From Pseudomonadota bacterium (GTDB lineage Bacteria; Pseudomonadota; Gammaproteobacteria; JAKAQQ01): a stretch of 44,420 nucleotides of DNA. The notes below the pieces were generated by a model. The model worked only from the letters and a program-made list of their open reading frames with translations, did no database searches and was not told the DNA's origin. The DNA is taken from NCBI GenBank assembly GCA_021798115.1, contig JAJZYM010000001.1, forward strand, positions 1 to 44,420, read 5' to 3'. Positions 1 through 11,366 of the stretch are shown here, in pieces (positions within the stretch are counted from its first letter, which is position 1; every line of letters starts with the position of its first letter). The position numbers and the translations under genes were made by a program.

Positions 1-640
1 CGGCGAAGAAACTTCGGGTGGACAAATCGACGATTTCGCGGGAGATTCGCCGCAACCGTGGGCCCACGGGGCGACCGGCCCCAGCAGGCGCAAACGCTCT
101 GTCTGGCCCGCCGGGCCGAGAGCCATGGATCCCGGATCGGGGTTTCAGACTGGCAACGGGTGGAGACCCTGATCCGGCAGGAGTGGAGCCCGGCAGAAAT
201 CCGGGAGCGGCTGGCCCGGGAAGGCCAGCGGCCGATCAGCCACGAGTGGATCTATCAGTACCTCAAGCGGGACCGGCAAGACCGGGGGGACTCTGTACCG
301 GTCGTTGCGCTGTCAGCGACAACGGCACAAGCGCTATGGCCGGCCGGAGCGGCGGGGACACCTGAAAAACAGGGTCAGCATCGAGGCCCGCCCAGCCCTC
401 GTGGAACGTCGTCGCCGGATCGGGGACGGGGAAGGCGATACCCTGATCGGGCCTCGGCACCAAGGGGTCCTCGTCTCCCACGTGGAACGCCGCTCGGGCT
501 ATACCCTGCTCGCGGCCCTGCCGCGACGGACCGCCCCCGCCTTCCGGGAGGCGACCGTGAACCTCCTCGGCCCATTCCGGGACCGGGTGCATACGCTCAC
601 GCTGGACCATGGCACGGAGGGAGCCGAAGACGAACAGTTG
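1..640 (+). pseudogene. IS30-family transposase remnant (frameshifted, truncated)
   Basis: Three forward reading frames in succession give IS30-type transposase sequence. The first, from the left edge to about 60, has the helix-turn-helix motif KSTISREIRRNRG. The second, about 90 to 290, has WSPAEIRERLAREGQ and ISHEWIYQYL. The third, about 295 to 620, has LKNRVSIEARPALVERR, GDGEGDTLIG and HTLTLDHG, the region around the first two DDE aspartates. In functional IS30 enzymes the second acidic motif usually reads DNG; here it is DHG. Recognisable sequence stops soon after it, so the C-terminal part with the last catalytic glutamate is missing. At least two frameshifts plus the 3' truncation make this non-functional. 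The 5' end lies outside the window. I could not identify terminal inverted repeats. It lies just downstream of the groEL terminator, a harmless landing site. Confidence 0.85.
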
Positions 641-667
641 CACTTCCAACTTGAACCCGCGCCCCCC

Positions 668-700
668 AAAAAAACCGGCCGGGGAGGTCCCCGGCCGGTT
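668..700 (-). terminator. Rho-independent terminator of groESL
   Basis: A perfect 12-bp stem (673-684 with 689-700, arms AACCGGCCGGGG and CCCCGGCCGGTT, four-base loop) is followed on the minus strand by seven T residues (674-668). It sits 28 bases past the groEL stop codon, so it should end the groES-groEL transcript. Confidence 0.93.
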
Positions 701-727
701 CGCACGTTCGCTCTTCCGTCGAGCGGA

Positions 728-2714
<1,987 letters not shown>

Positions 2715-2777
2715 TGCGGTGGTCTCCTTCTGTTAAAACTGTGAAAATCAATAACCTGGATCCATGGGAAGGGATGT

Positions 2778-2804
2778 TTAGCACTTCCCGACCCAGAGTG
2801 CTAA
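2778..2804. promoter_or_regulatory. CIRCE operator (HrcA binding site) of groESL
   Basis: The inverted repeat reads TTAGCACTT-N9-GAGTGCTAA. It matches the CIRCE consensus TTAGCACTC-N9-GAGTGCTAA at all but one position and overlaps the downstream edge of the -10 hexamer. CIRCE is the operator of the heat-shock repressor HrcA, so groESL is probably released from repression when HrcA loses activity on heat stress. The hrcA gene is not in this window. Confidence 0.92.
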
Positions 2805-2831
2805 TAATAGGGTATTCGCGCCGTTTGTCAA
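2804..2831 (-). promoter_or_regulatory. Sigma70-type promoter of groES-groEL
   Basis: On the minus strand a perfect -35 TTGACA (2831-2826) is followed after 16 bases by TATTAT (2809-2804). The CIRCE repeat starts at the last base of the -10 element, so a bound repressor would cover the transcription start. No sigma32-type -35/-10 pair was obvious. This favours HrcA-controlled, housekeeping-sigma transcription. Confidence 0.85.
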
Positions 2832-2900
2832 GTCCCCCGGGCGGTGACGGCCGTGTTCCCGCGCCACGCAAGGCTCCGGCCCGGTCGGCTAGGATGGGCC

Positions 2901-3620
2901 GTGGCCGTTTACCTCGCCTCCGACCTCCATCTCGGACCCGCACGCCCCGATCTCACCGAGGCCTTTCTCGCCTTCCTCGCCCGGATCCGGGCGGAGCAGG
3001 CCGATCTCTACCTCCTGGGCGATCTCTTCGAGGCCTGGATCGGGGATGACGATCCGCGGCCCTACGCCCGACGGGTGGCCGAAGCACTCGCGGCGACGAG
3101 CGCGACGCGGCCCGTCCGCTTCCTGCACGGCAACCGCGATTTTCTCCTCGGCCCCGAGTATGCGCGCCGAAGCGGACTCGTGCTCCTGCCGGACCCCTGG
3201 CGGGGCACCCTCGCCGGGGTCCCGACCGTTCTCACCCACGGGGACCTCCTGTGCACGGAGGACCGGGCCTACCAGCGCTTCCGCCGCTACAGCCGCGAGC
3301 CGGGCCGACAGACCCGCTTCCTCGCGCGCCCCCTCTGGTGGCGGCGGAGCGTGGTGGGACTGGCCCGCGCCCGCGGTCGGCTGCGCCGGCGCCGGGCGCC
3401 CGCAGCGTGGATGGACGTCCAGCCCGAGGCGGTCGAAACCCTTCTCCGGGAAAGCGGAGCCCGCCGTCTCGTCCACGGCCACACGCACCGTCCGGCCTGG
3501 CACCGTCTCGAGCTCGGGGGCGAACCCGCCGAGCGCATCGTCCTCGGTCCCTGGGACGGGGAGGCCCGCGTCCTCATCCTCGACGAAGGTGAGGGGCGGC
3601 TCGTTCCACCGCCGCTCTGA
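2901..3620 (+). CDS. lpxH: UDP-2,3-diacylglucosamine diphosphatase LpxH
   Basis: LpxH cleaves UDP-2,3-diacylglucosamine to lipid X and UMP, the fourth step of lipid A synthesis, at the inner face of the inner membrane. The 239-residue protein has the calcineurin-like metallophosphoesterase motifs in order: SDLHLG near residue 6, GDLFEAWIGDD near 40, HGNRDF near 78, THGD near 112 and HGHTH near 195. I chose the GTG at 2901, which follows AGGA with good spacing and lets the protein begin at VAVYLASDLHL as other LpxH proteins do; an upstream ATG in frame would add an unlikely arginine-rich tail. It is convergent with purF (six bases apart). Its presence implies a lipopolysaccharide-bearing outer membrane. 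Confidence 0.96.
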   Translation: MAVYLASDLHLGPARPDLTEAFLAFLARIRAEQADLYLLGDLFEAWIGDDDPRPYARRVAEALAATSATRPVRFLHGNRDFLLGPEYARRSGLVLLPDPWRGTLAGVPTVLTHGDLLCTEDRAYQRFRRYSREPGRQTRFLARPLWWRRSVVGLARARGRLRRRRAPAAWMDVQPEAVETLLRESGARRLVHGHTHRPAWHRLELGGEPAERIVLGPWDGEARVLILDEGEGRLVPPPL

Positions 3621-3626
3621 GCGGGA

Positions 3627-5099
3627 TCAGCCGGGGGCGCTGGCGAGCGACCCGCGGCGGTTGCGGGCGAGCGCGCCCAGGTACTCGGGGGTCACGTCGC
3701 CGGTCACATACCGGCCGGTAAAGCACGAATCCTCGAAGCGCTCGAGGGCCGGATTGCCGGCCCGGACGGCCTCGACGAGGTCGGCCAGATCCTGGTAGAT
3801 CAAGGCGTCGGCACCGATGAAGCGGGCCACCTCCTCCAGGCTCCGACCCGCGGCGATCAGCTCGTCGCTCGCCGGCATGTCGATGCCGTAAACGTTCGGG
3901 TAGCACACCGGAGGGGCGGCGGACGCGAAATACACCCGGCGGGCCCCGGCGCGGCGGGCCATCTCGACGATTTCGCGCGAGGTCGTTCCGCGCACGATCG
4001 AGTCGTCGACCAAGAGCACGTTCTTGCCCTGGAACTCGAGGCCGATCGGATTGAGCTTGCGGCGGACCGAACGGCGGCGCTCTTCCGCCTCGGGCATGAT
4101 GAACGTGCGGCCCACGTAACGGTTCTTGATGAAGCCCTCCCGATACTTGACGCCGAGGCGGTTGGCGAGCTGGAGCGCGCTCATGCGGCTCGTGTCGGGA
4201 ATGGGGATGACGACGTCCGTGTCATGCGCGACGCCGAGGCGGAGGATTTTTTCGGCCAGCCGTTCGCCCATGCGCAGCCGCGCCTTGTGGACCGAGATGC
4301 CCTCGATGATCGAGTCGGGCCGCGCCAGGTAGACATACTCGAAAAGACAGGGCGTGCGCTGGGTCGCGAGCGCGCAGATCTCCGTCTCGGCCGTCCCGTC
4401 CGGGCTGACCAGCACGGCCTCGCCCGGCGCGAGATCGCGCACGAGGCGGAAGCCCAGGACGTCGAGCGCCACGCTCTCGGAGGCAAAGAGGTGCTGGCGG
4501 CCCCCGACGTTCTCGCGCACGCCCCAGACGAGCGGTCGGATGCCGAAAGGATCACGGAACGCCAGAAGACCCGTTCCGGCGATGAGTGCGAGAGCCGAGT
4601 ACGCCCCCGCGCAACGTCGGTGGAGGGTGGCGACGGCGGCAAAGATCTCGGCCGCCGTGAGCCGCATCCCGCCGTGGACCTGGAGCTCGTGGGCGAGCAC
4701 GTTCAAGAGCACCTCCGAATCGGAGAGCGTGTTGAGGTGACGCCGGTCCTCGCGGAAGAGCAGTGTGCGCAGCGCCGCCGCGTTGGTCAGGTTGCCGTTG
4801 TGGACGAGACCGAGCCCATAGGGCGCGTTGGTGTAGAAGGGTTGCGCCTCGGCGGCGTCCGCCGTCCCCGCCGTCGGGTAGCGCACGTGGCCGAGACCGA
4901 CGCGCCCGCGGAGAGCCTGGAGAGACCCTGGCGGAAAGACGTCGCGCACGAGGCCGTTGCCGCGTCGGAGATGAAAATGCCCGTCCTCGTCGGTCAGGAT
5001 CCCGGCGGCGTCCTGTCCCCGGTGCTGGAGGATGTTGAGCGCCTCGTGAAGCACGAAAGCCGCGTCCTCCCCCCCCACGATGCCGACGATGCCGCACAC
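3627..5099 (-). CDS. purF: Amidophosphoribosyltransferase PurF
   Basis: PurF makes 5-phosphoribosylamine from PRPP and glutamine, the first committed step of purine synthesis. The start is a GTG at 5099, so that the protein begins (M)CGIVGIVGG. Removal of the first Met exposes the N-terminal cysteine nucleophile of the Ntn glutaminase domain. The glutaminase half includes LQHRGQDAAG and VHNGNLTN. The phosphoribosyltransferase half includes the PRPP-binding loop VLLVDDSIVRGTT near residue 360. The length of 490 residues is normal for the E. coli-type enzyme. It is the last gene of the prmB-to-purF block and begins four bases after the cvpA stop codon. Confidence 0.98.
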   Translation of the reverse strand: MCGIVGIVGGEDAAFVLHEALNILQHRGQDAAGILTDEDGHFHLRRGNGLVRDVFPPGSLQALRGRVGLGHVRYPTAGTADAAEAQPFYTNAPYGLGLVHNGNLTNAAALRTLLFREDRRHLNTLSDSEVLLNVLAHELQVHGGMRLTAAEIFAAVATLHRRCAGAYSALALIAGTGLLAFRDPFGIRPLVWGVRENVGGRQHLFASESVALDVLGFRLVRDLAPGEAVLVSPDGTAETEICALATQRTPCLFEYVYLARPDSIIEGISVHKARLRMGERLAEKILRLGVAHDTDVVIPIPDTSRMSALQLANRLGVKYREGFIKNRYVGRTFIMPEAEERRRSVRRKLNPIGLEFQGKNVLLVDDSIVRGTTSREIVEMARRAGARRVYFASAAPPVCYPNVYGIDMPASDELIAAGRSLEEVARFIGADALIYQDLADLVEAVRAGNPALERFEDSCFTGRYVTGDVTPEYLGALARNRRGSLASAPG

Positions 5100-5103
5100 G
5101 GTT

Positions 5104-5589
5104 CTAGAGAGCCTCACTCAGAAAACGGCCCGTCCGCCCGACCCAGGGACGCAGCACGGGCACGAGACGCGAGTGGGGGGCAAGACGGCCGAGGTGAAAC
5201 CCGAGAGCGCGGACGGCAAGGAGAAAGAGCAGGACGAGAGCGACCCCGCGCAGAAACCCGTAGAGGGCGCCGAGCGTGTGGTCGAGGCCGTCGAAGTTCT
5301 TGTGGTTTGCGAGATCGCGCTCGAGGGCGTGGAGAGCGATCCCTCCGAGCACGCGGACGGCCAAGAGGAGGAGGACGAAAGCCAGCAGGCGGGCGAGGAA
5401 GGCGTTCGCCACGAGAGCGGGGCTGATCAGGCCGGCGAGGGGCGGGCCGAGGCGGAGCGCGACGACCACCGCCACGATCCAGAGGACGAGAAGGAGGGAC
5501 GAGCGGAGAAAGCCGCGGACGAGGCCCACGAGGGTCGAGAGGGCGACCACGACGATGAAGGCGAGATCGAGCGCGTCCAAGACACTCAC
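5104..5589 (-). CDS. cvpA: CvpA family inner-membrane protein
   Basis: This 161-residue protein has about four hydrophobic segments (roughly residues 5-25, 28-48, 62-85 and 105-125), consistent with a small polytopic inner-membrane protein of the CvpA (colicin V production) family. The N-terminal pattern LDLAFIVVVALSTLVGLVRG and the internal GFLRGVALVLL are family features. CvpA homologues sit upstream of purF in most Gammaproteobacteria, as here. In E. coli it has been linked to envelope stress tolerance, but its exact role is unsettled. Its start overlaps the stop of the SPOR-domain gene by four bases (ATGA), so translation is probably coupled. Confidence 0.93.
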   Translation of the reverse strand: MSVLDALDLAFIVVVALSTLVGLVRGFLRSSLLLVLWIVAVVVALRLGPPLAGLISPALVANAFLARLLAFVLLLLAVRVLGGIALHALERDLANHKNFDGLDHTLGALYGFLRGVALVLLFLLAVRALGFHLGRLAPHSRLVPVLRPWVGRTGRFLSEAL

Positions 5590-6170
5590 CCGTGCCGACG
5601 GTGACGGATCACTTCCGGGGGAACCCCCGCGAGGGCCGTCGCCCGCAGCATGGTCGCTTCCACCCGGGACCGCGTCTTGTACGGACCAATCCAGACGCGG
5701 TAGATTTCCGATCCGGCGGCGGTGGCGCGTGGACTGATCCAGGTTTCGAAACGGGCGCGATCAAAGCGCTGGAGGATGTGACGCGCGCGCGCGTAGTCTC
5801 CGCTCTTGCCCACCTCGAGATACCAGCCGCTCGGCGGAGGGGGGAGCGACAACGAGGGGGAGACGAAATCCCGATGGGCGCCCACCGGCACAGGGAGAAC
5901 CCGCCGCCCGCTCGGCGGGGGGAGCGGACCGAGAGCCGGCCCGCGGGGCCGGGAAGCCGCCGCCCGCACGACGCTGGGCGCGGCGGAGGCTCCGGCCCCG
6001 GGCGGCGGAAGAACGAGAACGCGCCGGGCGGCGTGATGCGGAGCGGACGGGCCCCCGCTGAAAAGGGCGAAAACGGCGACGAGCCCAAGAACGAGGGCGA
6101 CGAGACCGAGGACAAGACGACGGCGGGAACGGCGGGGTCCCCCGAGCGTGGGGAATCTCCGGTTACGCAC
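5586..6170 (-). CDS. SPOR-domain protein (DedD position)
   Basis: The protein of about 194 residues has a short basic cytoplasmic head, one transmembrane helix (around residues 19-38), a Pro/Arg-rich periplasmic linker and a C-terminal SPOR domain from about residue 118 (GWYLEVGKSGDYARA to WIGPYKTRSRVEA). SPOR domains bind denuded septal peptidoglycan. The layout and the position between folC and cvpA match E. coli DedD and its Pseudomonas counterpart, which help cell constriction. The GTG at 6170 overlaps the folC stop by eight bases; an ATG at 6200 further inside folC is possible. The linker is poorly conserved, so I leave the gene symbol blank. Confidence 0.9.
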   Translation of the reverse strand: MRNRRFPTLGGPRRSRRRLVLGLVALVLGLVAVFALFSGGPSAPHHAARRVLVLPPPGAGASAAPSVVRAAASRPRGPALGPLPPPSGRRVLPVPVGAHRDFVSPSLSLPPPPSGWYLEVGKSGDYARARHILQRFDRARFETWISPRATAAGSEIYRVWIGPYKTRSRVEATMLRATALAGVPPEVIRHRRHG

Positions 6171-7488
6171 GGCGGGCCTCGGGCAACCGTGTGGACGCAC
6201 GACGCAGATACGCCTCGCGCACCGCGGCCACCGTGCGGAACGACCCCGTCACGAGCACCCGGTCTCCGACGTGCGTGCGGGCGCGGGCGAAGTCGAGAGC
6301 CTCCCCGCCCCGTCGGGCGAGAACGGCGGGACGCGGAAGACCACTCTCCTCGAGCCGTGCGGCGAGCGCCCGCGCCTCGAGCCCGCGCGGCGGCGGGAGT
6401 GAGAGGAGGACGAGCTCCCGCGCGTGGGGGACGAGCGGGCGAACGAACCCCGCGGGGTCCTTGTCGGCCAGCATGCCGAGCACGAGAACGGAGCGCTCTG
6501 GAGCGGGCTCGCGGTCGAGTTCGGCGGCGAGCACCCGCGCCGCGGCCGGGTTGTGTGCGACGTCGAAGACGAGGCGCCGCCCGCCGTCCGCGACGATCTC
6601 GTAACGTCCGGGGAGACGGACCGCACGGAGACCCGCCTCGACCGCACGCCGCTCGGGCAGGAACCGGCCGCCGACGGATTCGAGGACGGCCAAAGCGAGC
6701 GCGGCGTTCGCCGTCTGGAAGGACCCCGCAAGCGCGGGCGGCGGCAGGTCTTCGAAGCCGAGACGGCGCCCGCGGTACGACCAGTGTCCGGGGACACGGC
6801 CTGGGGCGTGATCGAAATCCTCACCCCGGCGCCAGAGATCGGAGCCAAGACAGGCCGCCGCGTCGAGGAGACTTGCGGGCGGGGCGGGATCGCCCACGAG
6901 GGCGGGTCGTCCCGAGCGGAAGATGCCGGCTTTCTCCCGGCCGATCGATTCGCGGTCGGGCCCCAACCATTCCGTGTGGTCGAGGTCGACGCTCACCACC
7001 GCCGCGGCCACGGCATCGACCACGTTGACGGCGTCGAGCCGTCCGCCCAACCCGACTTCGAGCACCACCACGTCGGGGGCCCGACGGCGGAAGGCGGCGA
7101 GCGCGACCAGAGTCGTGATCTCGAAATAGGTGAGCGGAAGGTCTCCGGCCCGGGCGCGAATCTCGCCCAGGAGCTCGAGAACCGTCCGCGAGGAGAGAGG
7201 GCGTCCGTCGAGCGCGATCCGCTCGCGGTAGGCGTGCAGATGCGGGGAGGTGTAGACGCCCACGCGGCGGCCGGAGGCGGCAAGGATCGCGGCAAGGATC
7301 GCGGTCACCGACCCCTTGCCGTTCGTTCCCCCGACGACGAAGGCCGGGACACCGAGCGGCAAAAGCCCGAGGCGTGCGGCGGCTTCGCGCATCCGCTCGA
7401 GCCCGAAGTCCATGCGTTCCGGCGGAGCGAGGATTTCGAGGCCCCGGAGTGCGGCCTTGAGCCCATGGTCGTCGCGCACGGCCTTCAC
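6163..7488 (-). CDS. folC: Bifunctional folylpolyglutamate / dihydrofolate synthase
   Basis: FolC adds glutamate to dihydropteroate and to folates in the cytosol. The 441-residue protein has the Mur-ligase-type ATP loop [11 protein letters not shown] near residue 52, the segment [12 protein letters not shown] near 80, the region [15 protein letters not shown] near 146, [11 protein letters not shown] near 167 and the C-terminal ligase motif [13 protein letters not shown] near 309. The start is a GTG that overlaps the accD stop (GTGA), which indicates translational coupling. AccD and FolC are adjacent in many Gammaproteobacteria. Confidence 0.97.
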   Translation of the reverse strand: MKAVRDDHGLKAALRGLEILAPPERMDFGLERMREAAARLGLLPLGVPAFVVGGTNGKGSVTAILAAILAASGRRVGVYTSPHLHAYRERIALDGRPLSSRTVLELLGEIRARAGDLPLTYFEITTLVALAAFRRRAPDVVVLEVGLGGRLDAVNVVDAVAAAVVSVDLDHTEWLGPDRESIGREKAGIFRSGRPALVGDPAPPASLLDAAACLGSDLWRRGEDFDHAPGRVPGHWSYRGRRLGFEDLPPPALAGSFQTANAALALAVLESVGGRFLPERRAVEAGLRAVRLPGRYEIVADGGRRLVFDVAHNPAAARVLAAELDREPAPERSVLVLGMLADKDPAGFVRPLVPHARELVLLSLPPPRGLEARALAARLEESGLPRPAVLARRGGEALDFARARTHVGDRVLVTGSFRTVAAVREAYLRRASTRLPEARRA

Positions 7489-8342
7489 GATCCCGGCGCT
7501 CCGCTCAACATACGGAGAATGCGCGCCAGGCGCGAGCGAAGCTCGCGCCTGTCGACGATCATGTCGATCGCCCCGTGGGCCAGGAGAAACTCGCTTTTCT
7601 GGAAGCCGGTGGGGAGAACTTCACGGACGGTCTGCTCGATCACGCGCGGGCCGGCAAATCCGATGAGCGCCCCGGGCTCGGCCACCAGCACGTCCCCGAG
7701 CGTGGCCAGACTCGCCGAGACCCCCCCCGTGGTCGGGTCGGTGAGGACGACGACGTAGGGAACGCCACCGCGGGCGAGACGCGCGAGCGCCGCGCTCGTC
7801 TTGGCCATCTGCATGAGCGACGTGAGTCCTTCCTGCATACGGGCCCCGCCGCTCGCGGTGAAGCAGACCAGCGGCGCGTGCGTCTCGAGGGCGAGATTCG
7901 CCGCGCGCACGAAACGCTCACCCACCACCGAGCCCATCGAGCCGCCGAGGAAAGAAAACTCGAAGGCGCAGGCCACGACCTCGAGCCCGAGCAGTGTGCC
8001 CTGCGCGGCGACGAGCGCATCGTTTTCCCCGGTCTGCTTCTGGGCCTGATGGAGCCGGTCGGCGTAACGCTTGCTGTCGCGAAACGGAAGAAAATCGGTG
8101 GGCGTCAGCCCCGCTCCGATCTCGGTGATCGTCTCGGGATCGAACATCATGCGCAGGCGCGCGCGGGCCGAAACGCGCATGTGGTGCGTGCATTGGGGGC
8201 AGACGCGCAGGTTGCGCTCGAGCTCGGGAGCGTAAAGCACGGCGTTGCAGGCCGGACATTTCGTCCAGAGGCCCTCCGGGACGCCGCGTCCGCGCCGTCC
8301 CGTCTTCGCTTCCGCGCTCGCGCCACGCTTGAAAAACATCAT
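7485..8342 (-). CDS. accD: Acetyl-CoA carboxylase carboxyltransferase subunit beta
   Basis: AccD with AccA transfers the carboxyl group from biotin to acetyl-CoA, giving malonyl-CoA for fatty acid synthesis. The protein is 285 residues from the ATG at 8342 (a second ATG follows directly). It has the N-terminal four-cysteine zinc ribbon ([12 protein letters not shown] and CPQCTHHM, residues about 27-49) and crotonase-fold motifs such as SGGARMQEG and [12 protein letters not shown], with [12 protein letters not shown] further on. The reading frame stays open upstream across truA, but that part has no family resemblance. It starts 25 bases after truA; trp genes often found at this point in other Gammaproteobacteria are absent. 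Confidence 0.97.
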   Translation of the reverse strand: MMFFKRGASAEAKTGRRGRGVPEGLWTKCPACNAVLYAPELERNLRVCPQCTHHMRVSARARLRMMFDPETITEIGAGLTPTDFLPFRDSKRYADRLHQAQKQTGENDALVAAQGTLLGLEVVACAFEFSFLGGSMGSVVGERFVRAANLALETHAPLVCFTASGGARMQEGLTSLMQMAKTSAALARLARGGVPYVVVLTDPTTGGVSASLATLGDVLVAEPGALIGFAGPRVIEQTVREVLPTGFQKSEFLLAHGAIDMIVDRRELRSRLARILRMLSGAPGS

Positions 8343-8367
8343 GCGCCGGGAACGTGCGGGGAAGACG

Positions 8368-9186
8368 TCATGATAAGGGATCGGCCCGGCGCCCGTCCCA
8401 CGGCCGCTGCGGGAGCCGGTAACGGCGGGGGTAACGAACGGCGAGGAGCACGAGTCCCTGGGCCGGGGCGGTCGGCCCGGCCCGCGTTCGGTCGCCGGAG
8501 GCGAGGACCTCGGCCAGCCAACCCCCCGGCCGGCGCTTGCGTCCGACCTCGAGGAGGCTGCCGACGAGGTTGCGCACCATGCGCTGCAGGAACGCGTCGG
8601 CCTCGACGTCGAACCAGACTTCCGGGCCTCGACGGAGGATCGCGAGACGGCGCAGCGTGCGCACGGTCGTCCGAGCCTCGCACGAGGCGGCGCGGAAGGC
8701 GGCGAAATCGTGTCGGCCGAGAAGCACCCGCGCGCCACGGCGCATGGCACGCACGTCCAAGGGGTCCCTCAGCCACGCTGTGCGCCGGGCGAGAAGCGCC
8801 GTGGGTTCCGGCCGGTTGAGGACCCGGTAGAGGTAACGCCGCGAGCGGGCGGAGCGGCGGGCGTCGAAATCGTCGGGCACCGGGCAGGCCCAGCGGACAA
8901 TGACCCCATCCGGTAGATGGGCGTTGGTTCCGCGGACCCAGGCTTCCGCGTCGCGCCGCGGTCCAAGATCGCAGTGCACAACCTGCTCCCGGGCGTGAAC
9001 ACCGGCGTCGGTGCGCCCCGCGGCCACCACCCGCACCGGATGCGCGGCCACGGCCGCGAGTGCCGCCTCGAGCGCGGACTGCACACTCGGCCGCGCGCCC
9101 TGATCCTGAAACCCGGCGAACCCGCTCCCGTCGTATTCGACGCCGAGGGCCCAGCGACGGAGCCCATCCCCGCCGTCTTCAGTCAC
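8368..9186 (-). CDS. truA: tRNA pseudouridine(38-40) synthase TruA
   Basis: TruA converts uridines 38-40 in the anticodon arm of many tRNAs to pseudouridine. The 272-residue protein starts [15 protein letters not shown] and has the catalytic aspartate in [11 protein letters not shown] (near residue 58). It also has the family segments RYLYRVLNR and [17 protein letters not shown]. The GTG start at 9186 overlaps the fimV stop by eight bases (GTGACTGA), which supports this start and suggests coupled translation. FimV-TruA adjacency is common in Pseudomonas and relatives. Confidence 0.97.
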   Translation of the reverse strand: MTEDGGDGLRRWALGVEYDGSGFAGFQDQGARPSVQSALEAALAAVAAHPVRVVAAGRTDAGVHAREQVVHCDLGPRRDAEAWVRGTNAHLPDGVIVRWACPVPDDFDARRSARSRRYLYRVLNRPEPTALLARRTAWLRDPLDVRAMRRGARVLLGRHDFAAFRAASCEARTTVRTLRRLAILRRGPEVWFDVEADAFLQRMVRNLVGSLLEVGRKRRPGGWLAEVLASGDRTRAGPTAPAQGLVLLAVRYPRRYRLPQRPWDGRRADPLS

Positions 9187-11308
9187 GCAGGCGCTGCGAC
9201 AGCCTCTGCGCTTCTGTCCGCTGCTCGGCGGTTCCCTCTTTGAGCACCTCTTCGAGGAGGCCGCGGGCTCCGTCGTGATCGCCCATATCGAGATAGGCGC
9301 GGACGAGGCTGAGTTTGGTCGCCACGGCGTCGGTGGCGGTCGCGCCACCCGGCATGGGCTCGCCCGTCCCGGTCGCCGTGCCGGTGGCGGTGTCGCGAAG
9401 AGCCCGCAGCGATTCCTCGAACTGGCTCTGGGTATCCTCACCACTCTTCGTGCCGCCACCCGCCGCAGGCGCGGGCGCGGGCGTTTCGAACGACGCCAGG
9501 TCGATATCGAATTCGAGGGCGGTTTCGGTCGCGGTTCCGATCGTGGCTTCGCGCGAGAAGAGATGGCTGTCGTCGAGGCTCGCGGCGCCGGGCGATTCGA
9601 GCGCGGGCGGGGAGAGAAGCTCGTCGAAGACCGTCTCCACTTCGGTGGAAGTGTGGGCATCCCGGGCCGGTTCAGCGCGGGAAGCCTCCAGGCGATCCGC
9701 GACCCCCAGACTCTCCGCCCAGCGGGCGATCTCGGTGCCGTGGGCGTCGGGGCCGAACGATGCCCGGTGCGCCTCGGCGGCCTCGAGGAACGCTTCCGCC
9801 TCACGGGAATTGGCATAAACCTCGACCAGCTTGGCGTGCACTTCCTCGTCGCCCGGGTTCTGCTCGAGATACGAACGCAGATTGTCGACCGCCTGACCCT
9901 GAAGACCGTAAGCCAGAGAGAAGTCGACTTCCGCGAGAAGCGCGACGCGTTGACCCGTGGCGGCAGACGCCGGTTGTGTCTCGACCGCGGGTCGAGGCGC
10001 GGGAGGCGGCTCCGCGGTCGGAGACTCGGGACCGGAAGACACCTCCTCGGGTTCCGCGCTCCCGGGAAGGGAGCTGCCCACGAGTGTGGGGGCTTGAGTG
10101 AAATCGTCACGTCTCCCGCGCTCCCCCGCGAGGGGTTTCTCGGCACGGGCGGAGCGGCGCCGGAGAATCAGGGTGACGATGAGCAGGATGAGGAAAAAGC
10201 CGATGATCACGGGCACCCACGGGAACGACGAGGTGGGGCGGGGATGTACGGGAGCGGACGGGAGGGGTTTCGCGGCGGGTTTGTGCGCGAGCCGGGAGGC
10301 CTCGGCGTTCTGAACCACCAGGCGGTGACGAAGCGCGGCGATGGTCTTCCGGGCGCGGGCGAGGGCCGCCCGGCTCTTCGCGAGGCGGCTCTGGGTCGTC
10401 CGCAGACGCTGACGCAGACGGGCCACCGCGGCGGGCGCCGTGCGGGAAGAAACGACGGTCGGGGTGAGAAGCTCGAGCCCCCGGCGGGGCGCCACCGCGC
10501 GCGGCGCATGCGCCCACAGGCGATCCTCGCGCAGGACGAAGTCCACCGCCTGCCGCCGTCCCACGGCGGCGATCGCCCGTGCCGAGGGCAGACGCAAGAC
10601 GTAGCCGGCACGGAGAAGGTTGATGTTGCCGATGAAGGCGTGCGGGTTGGTCTTGTAGAGCGCCTCCATCATGCGGTCGGTCGTGACCCCCTGGGGACGC
10701 AGCCGCCGGGCGATCCCCCAGAGGCTCTGACCGGGACGGACGGGTCCGTAGACGTGCCGGAGCGGAGGGAGGGCGACGGCGGTCGAGGAGGGCACGGGCG
10801 TCGGAGGGGGGGGCGCAGACCGCGAGGGAGAGGGTGCCGGCGCGGGCGCGGCCGGACTCACGATGGCGGCCGGAGTGGAACGCGCGATCGTGAGCGGCGG
10901 ACGGAGAAGCACCGTGTAGCTACGCAGGAGCACACCGCTCGGCCAACGCACATGGAGCACAAAGCTCAGAAACGGCACCCGCAGTGGCCGCAGGCTGCGC
11001 ACGACGATGACCCCCCGGTGGCGGTGGTGCGGGACCGGAAGGACACGGAACTCAAGACCGTAGAGAACGGAGCTCTTGACGAGACCCAGGGCGGCAAAGC
11101 GGCGTCGGGAGGCAAGACGGACCCTGAGACCCCGAAGATCCGAGGGGCGCACACCCAAAATGGGGATGGTGGCGGAAAAATACTCGCCGATGCGGCTTCG
11201 GCTGTGGATCGATCCAAGACCCACGGCGCGAGCGGCGGGAGCTGCTCCGAACGCAAGAGCCAACGTGGCGAGGGCGGACAGGGCGAGTTGGGCTTTCGGT
11301 GTTCTCAT
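9179..11308 (-). CDS. fimV: FimV-family pilus assembly / polar hub protein
   Basis: FimV is an inner-membrane peptidoglycan-binding protein needed for type IV pilus assembly and polar organisation in Pseudomonas. The 709-residue protein has a signal peptide (ALSALATLALAFGAAPAARA), the FimV N-terminal domain (GLGSIHSRSRIGEYFSATIP), a LysM domain around residues 188-245 (VRPGQSLWGIARRL), a coiled segment, a transmembrane helix near 360-385, and an acidic cytoplasmic part. It ends with the FimV C-terminal TPR motif (KLSLVRAYLDMGDHDGARGL). I prefer the ATG at 11308, eight bases after GGGAGG; a GTG directly before it is an alternative. The asd-fimV-truA order is the usual one. It fits with the FimX-like gene at 18.6 kb. 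Confidence 0.96.
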   Translation of the reverse strand: MRTPKAQLALSALATLALAFGAAPAARAVGLGSIHSRSRIGEYFSATIPILGVRPSDLRGLRVRLASRRRFAALGLVKSSVLYGLEFRVLPVPHHRHRGVIVVRSLRPLRVPFLSFVLHVRWPSGVLLRSYTVLLRPPLTIARSTPAAIVSPAAPAPAPSPSRSAPPPPTPVPSSTAVALPPLRHVYGPVRPGQSLWGIARRLRPQGVTTDRMMEALYKTNPHAFIGNINLLRAGYVLRLPSARAIAAVGRRQAVDFVLREDRLWAHAPRAVAPRRGLELLTPTVVSSRTAPAAVARLRQRLRTTQSRLAKSRAALARARKTIAALRHRLVVQNAEASRLAHKPAAKPLPSAPVHPRPTSSFPWVPVIIGFFLILLIVTLILRRRSARAEKPLAGERGRRDDFTQAPTLVGSSLPGSAEPEEVSSGPESPTAEPPPAPRPAVETQPASAATGQRVALLAEVDFSLAYGLQGQAVDNLRSYLEQNPGDEEVHAKLVEVYANSREAEAFLEAAEAHRASFGPDAHGTEIARWAESLGVADRLEASRAEPARDAHTSTEVETVFDELLSPPALESPGAASLDDSHLFSREATIGTATETALEFDIDLASFETPAPAPAAGGGTKSGEDTQSQFEESLRALRDTATGTATGTGEPMPGGATATDAVATKLSLVRAYLDMGDHDGARGLLEEVLKEGTAEQRTEAQRLSQRLRD

Positions 11309-11366
11309 CACGGTGGCCTCCCGGGCCTTCGGGTTCGGGGATTCCTGCCTTCGGTTCCCCTTGGGA

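Noticed and set aside
1-640. Intact IS30 element
   Set aside because: At least two frameshifts and the loss of the C-terminal catalytic region; no terminal inverted repeat seen.
9187-10146. N-terminal extension of the truA reading frame into fimV, rich in Arg/Pro/Ser
   Set aside because: It is an out-of-frame reading of fimV; TruA homology begins only at the GTG at 9186.
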